From CAVUCH01 sp963739995 (lineage in GTDB: Bacteria > Acidobacteriota > Vicinamibacteria > Vicinamibacterales > JAENWD01), in assembly GCA_963739995.1 (NCBI GenBank), contig CAVUCH010000020.1, forward strand, positions 98,205 through 162,204: 64,000 bases of DNA, in the 5' to 3' direction. Of the stretch, positions 62,757 to 64,000 are shown piece after piece; the stretch's first letter is position 1, and the number at the start of each line of letters is the position of its first letter. The notes under the pieces were generated by a model that made no database searches, was not told the DNA's origin, and saw only the letters and a program-made list of their open reading frames with translations. The position numbers and the translations under genes are program-made.

Positions 62757-63347
62757 TCAGAGGGGCGCTACGCGTTCCACCGCTGACGCGAGCCATGCGC
62801 GCGCGAACGCCCAGTCTCGCTTCACCGTACCCGACGACAGCCCCAACGCGGTCGCGGCTTCCTCGGTCGTCAGGCCCGCGAGAAAGCGGAGCTCGACGAC
62901 GCGCGCCGCCCGTGGGAAGGAGGCGCTCAGTTGGCGGAGTGCCTCGTCGAGGCGCTCGATTGCCGCGTCGGTCTGCGCGCCTGCAGCGGGCGCCGGCGGT
63001 ACCTCGCTCGATGACAGCTCGTCAAGCGATTGATGCGCAGCGCCGCCGCCGCGCTTGTCCGCCATTCGACGTCGCGCGTGGTCCACGAGGCGTCGGCGCA
63101 TTTCGCCCGCCATCAGGCGGAAGAACGCTTCCCGCGAGTCGGCCGGGCCCGGCCCAGTCCGCAGCAGGCGCAAATACGCCTCGTGCAGCAAGGCCGTCGG
63201 TTGCAGCAGATGGCCAGGCCGTTCGCGGCGGATGTACGCGCGTGCGACACGTCGCAGCTCATCGTAAGTACGGGCGATCACCGTTTCACCGGCCGCAGCG
63301 TCTCCACCCTTCCATCGTTCCAGCAGTTCGGAGATGTCATCTGGCAT
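62757..63347 (-). CDS. ECF sigma factor of the kinase-associated type
   Basis: 196 aa sigma factor of the group often found beside Ser/Thr kinases in Acidobacteria and Planctomycetes. Region 2: LRRVARAYIRRERPGHLLQPTALLHEAYLRLL, here split as LLQPTALLHEAYLRLL. Region 4: FPRAARVVELRFLAGLTTEEAATALGLSSGTVKRDWAFARAWL. No anti-sigma gene lies beside it; control is perhaps through kinase phosphorylation. It ends 34 bases from kinase 2 on the opposite strand. Confidence 0.92.
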   Translation of the reverse strand: MPDDISELLERWKGGDAAAGETVIARTYDELRRVARAYIRRERPGHLLQPTALLHEAYLRLLRTGPGPADSREAFFRLMAGEMRRRLVDHARRRMADKRGGGAAHQSLDELSSSEVPPAPAAGAQTDAAIERLDEALRQLSASFPRAARVVELRFLAGLTTEEAATALGLSSGTVKRDWAFARAWLASAVERVAPL

Positions 63348-63390
63348 GGCCGCTCACCGGTGGTGCTGCGCATCGTCTGATGGGACAGAT

Positions 63391-63396
63391 AGTATA
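63391..63396 (-). promoter_or_regulatory. TATACT -10 box of the ECF sigma gene
   Basis: CTATACTATC on the minus strand, 44 bases before the sigma ATG. It shares the TATACT hexamer with both kinase genes. Confidence 0.4.
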
Positions 63397-63512
63397 GCCA
63401 GCGACCGGGGTTCGCAGTCGCATGACTGCTTCGCGGCAAGGGCACGACACGCATCAATCGGGGTTGCCGTTTCTTGCACGCGCTGGTTCGAGCCCTCCTC
63501 TCTCGCCACCTA

Positions 63513-63563
63513 CGGTCTTCCATTGCCAGGAGTCTCACACGAGAACCCAGGAAGTGCGCTTCT
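63513..63563. repeat. Imperfect repeat, copy A
   Basis: CGGTCTT-CCATTGCC...TCACACGAGAACCC...TGCGCTTCT, matched by copy B at 63931-63987 (CGGTCTTACCGTTGCCC...TCACATGAGAACACC...TGCGCTTCT). The copies flank the small zinc-knuckle ORF. Confidence 0.5.
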
Positions 63564-63621
63564 CACGGAAAATCCCACTCGCGGCAACAGCCCAAGGTTA
63601 GATAAGCGGATTGAGGCGCCG

Positions 63622-63849
63622 ATGGTCAAAACCGAGACCGACCGTTCTTCGGCAGATCGTCGAGAGCAGCGGCGAGGTGGCAGGCGCTCGACCGATCCGC
63701 CTGCCACACAGGCGACTTACGTTCCGTGTCCGAGCTGCCGCGGGATGGCAATGACGGAGGTCGGTTCCGCCGAAGCCGGGGGGTGGTTCGTGCGCGGCAC
63801 ATGTGACCACCTCTGGAACGAGCGCGAGCGGCGGCACGGCACAACCTGA
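63622..63849 (+). CDS. Small cysteine-rich protein, uncertain
   Basis: 75 aa. A charged N-terminus (RSSADRREQRRGGRRS) precedes a small zinc-binding-like part with CPSCRG and GTCDHLW. No family recognised and the gene is short, so it may be spurious, but the Cys/His spacing is orderly and a purine-rich GGATTGAGG stretch precedes ATG 63622. It lies between two copies of an imperfect repeat. Confidence 0.4.
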   Translation: MVKTETDRSSADRREQRRGGRRSTDPPATQATYVPCPSCRGMAMTEVGSAEAGGWFVRGTCDHLWNERERRHGTT

Positions 63850-63930
63850 GACTGGCCGCAGCTGCGACGGTCGGTGGGGCTCTCTAAATGGCTAACGAGC
63901 GCCTCTGCCCCCGCCGCTCTCTCCATCTTC

Positions 63931-63987
63931 CGGTCTTACCGTTGCCCGCAATTTCACATGAGAACACCCAAACGAGGGTGCGCTTCT
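63931..63987. repeat. Imperfect repeat, copy B
   Basis: Second copy of the repeat at 63513-63563, about 420 bases downstream, at the very end of the window. The sequence after 63850 otherwise holds no gene that can be supported. Confidence 0.5.
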
Positions 63988-64000
63988 GAGCCGCTTCCTC

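Noticed and set aside
1..64000. tRNA, rRNA, insertion sequences, prophage or defence genes
   Set aside because: Looked for T-loop and acceptor patterns, transposase and integrase motifs, and restriction or toxin genes; none could be supported.

Overview
The window is high-GC bacterial chromosome with compact operons and few promoters close to consensus. The gene mix points to a soil-type Acidobacteriota, probably of the Vicinamibacteria kind: a hybrid type IV pilus/type II secretion cluster whose secretin carries a cohesin-like tail, Ser/Thr kinases fused to beta-propellers, an ECF sigma gene beside such a kinase, DUF4331 and HupE/UreJ proteins, and redoxin plus copper-monooxygenase-like TPR proteins. 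This placement is inference from gene content; there is no rRNA or tRNA gene in the window to anchor it.

Layout. 0.1-11.0 kb (minus): gspF, gspE, pilM, pilN, pilO, a pilP/gspC-like gene, the secretin and three pseudopilins, read from an extended -10 promoter near 11.0 kb; a divergent Ig/PKD lipoprotein lies at the far end. 11.1-12.7 kb: a small lytic transglycosylase and a lipoprotein. 12.8-14.9 kb (plus): a two-gene bacterial microcompartment (BMC) satellite, one hexameric shell protein and a CoA-acylating aldehyde dehydrogenase with a long C-terminal tail. 15.2-26.8 kb (plus): housekeeping and envelope genes (MltD-like transglycosylase, ComM, M23 peptidase, secA, guaB, tsaE, M24 peptidase). 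26.8-34.0 kb: NAD(P)H-hydrate repair enzyme, a class IV aminotransferase, and the glycine cleavage operon gcvT-gcvH-gcvP. 34.4-39.8 kb (minus): HupE/UreJ, DUF4331 and TPR lipoprotein genes as an operon, then a TonB-dependent receptor with an internal deletion. 39.9-41.4 kb: SigK-like sigma factor and its anti-sigma. 41.7-46.1 kb: lipid kinase, phosphoesterase, redoxin and a haem/copper TPR protein. 46.3-55.3 kb: signalling and accessory genes (GAF-ATPase, deacetylase, phosphoesterase, two CheY-like receivers, zinc ribbon, GNAT, AAA+ activator). 55.8-63.3 kb: two paralogous transmembrane Ser/Thr kinases with beta-propellers, a secreted protein between them and an ECF sigma factor.

Two themes cut across the window. 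First, at least five genes are broken by single-base indels, mostly in short G/C runs (pseudopilin, gspE, kinase 1, kinase 2 twice). The encoded protein resumes perfectly in the next frame, and the two kinases become exactly the same length once repaired. Either the assembly has residual indel errors or several genes have decayed very recently. Second, GC-rich palindromic repeats with a TGTRG head sit at gene ends (24.7, 25.2 and 29.5 kb), and one may have replaced the stop codon of the aminotransferase.

The most unusual locus is the two-gene BMC satellite at 12.8 kb. The kinase/kinase/ECF cluster, which shares a TATACT promoter element, is the second.
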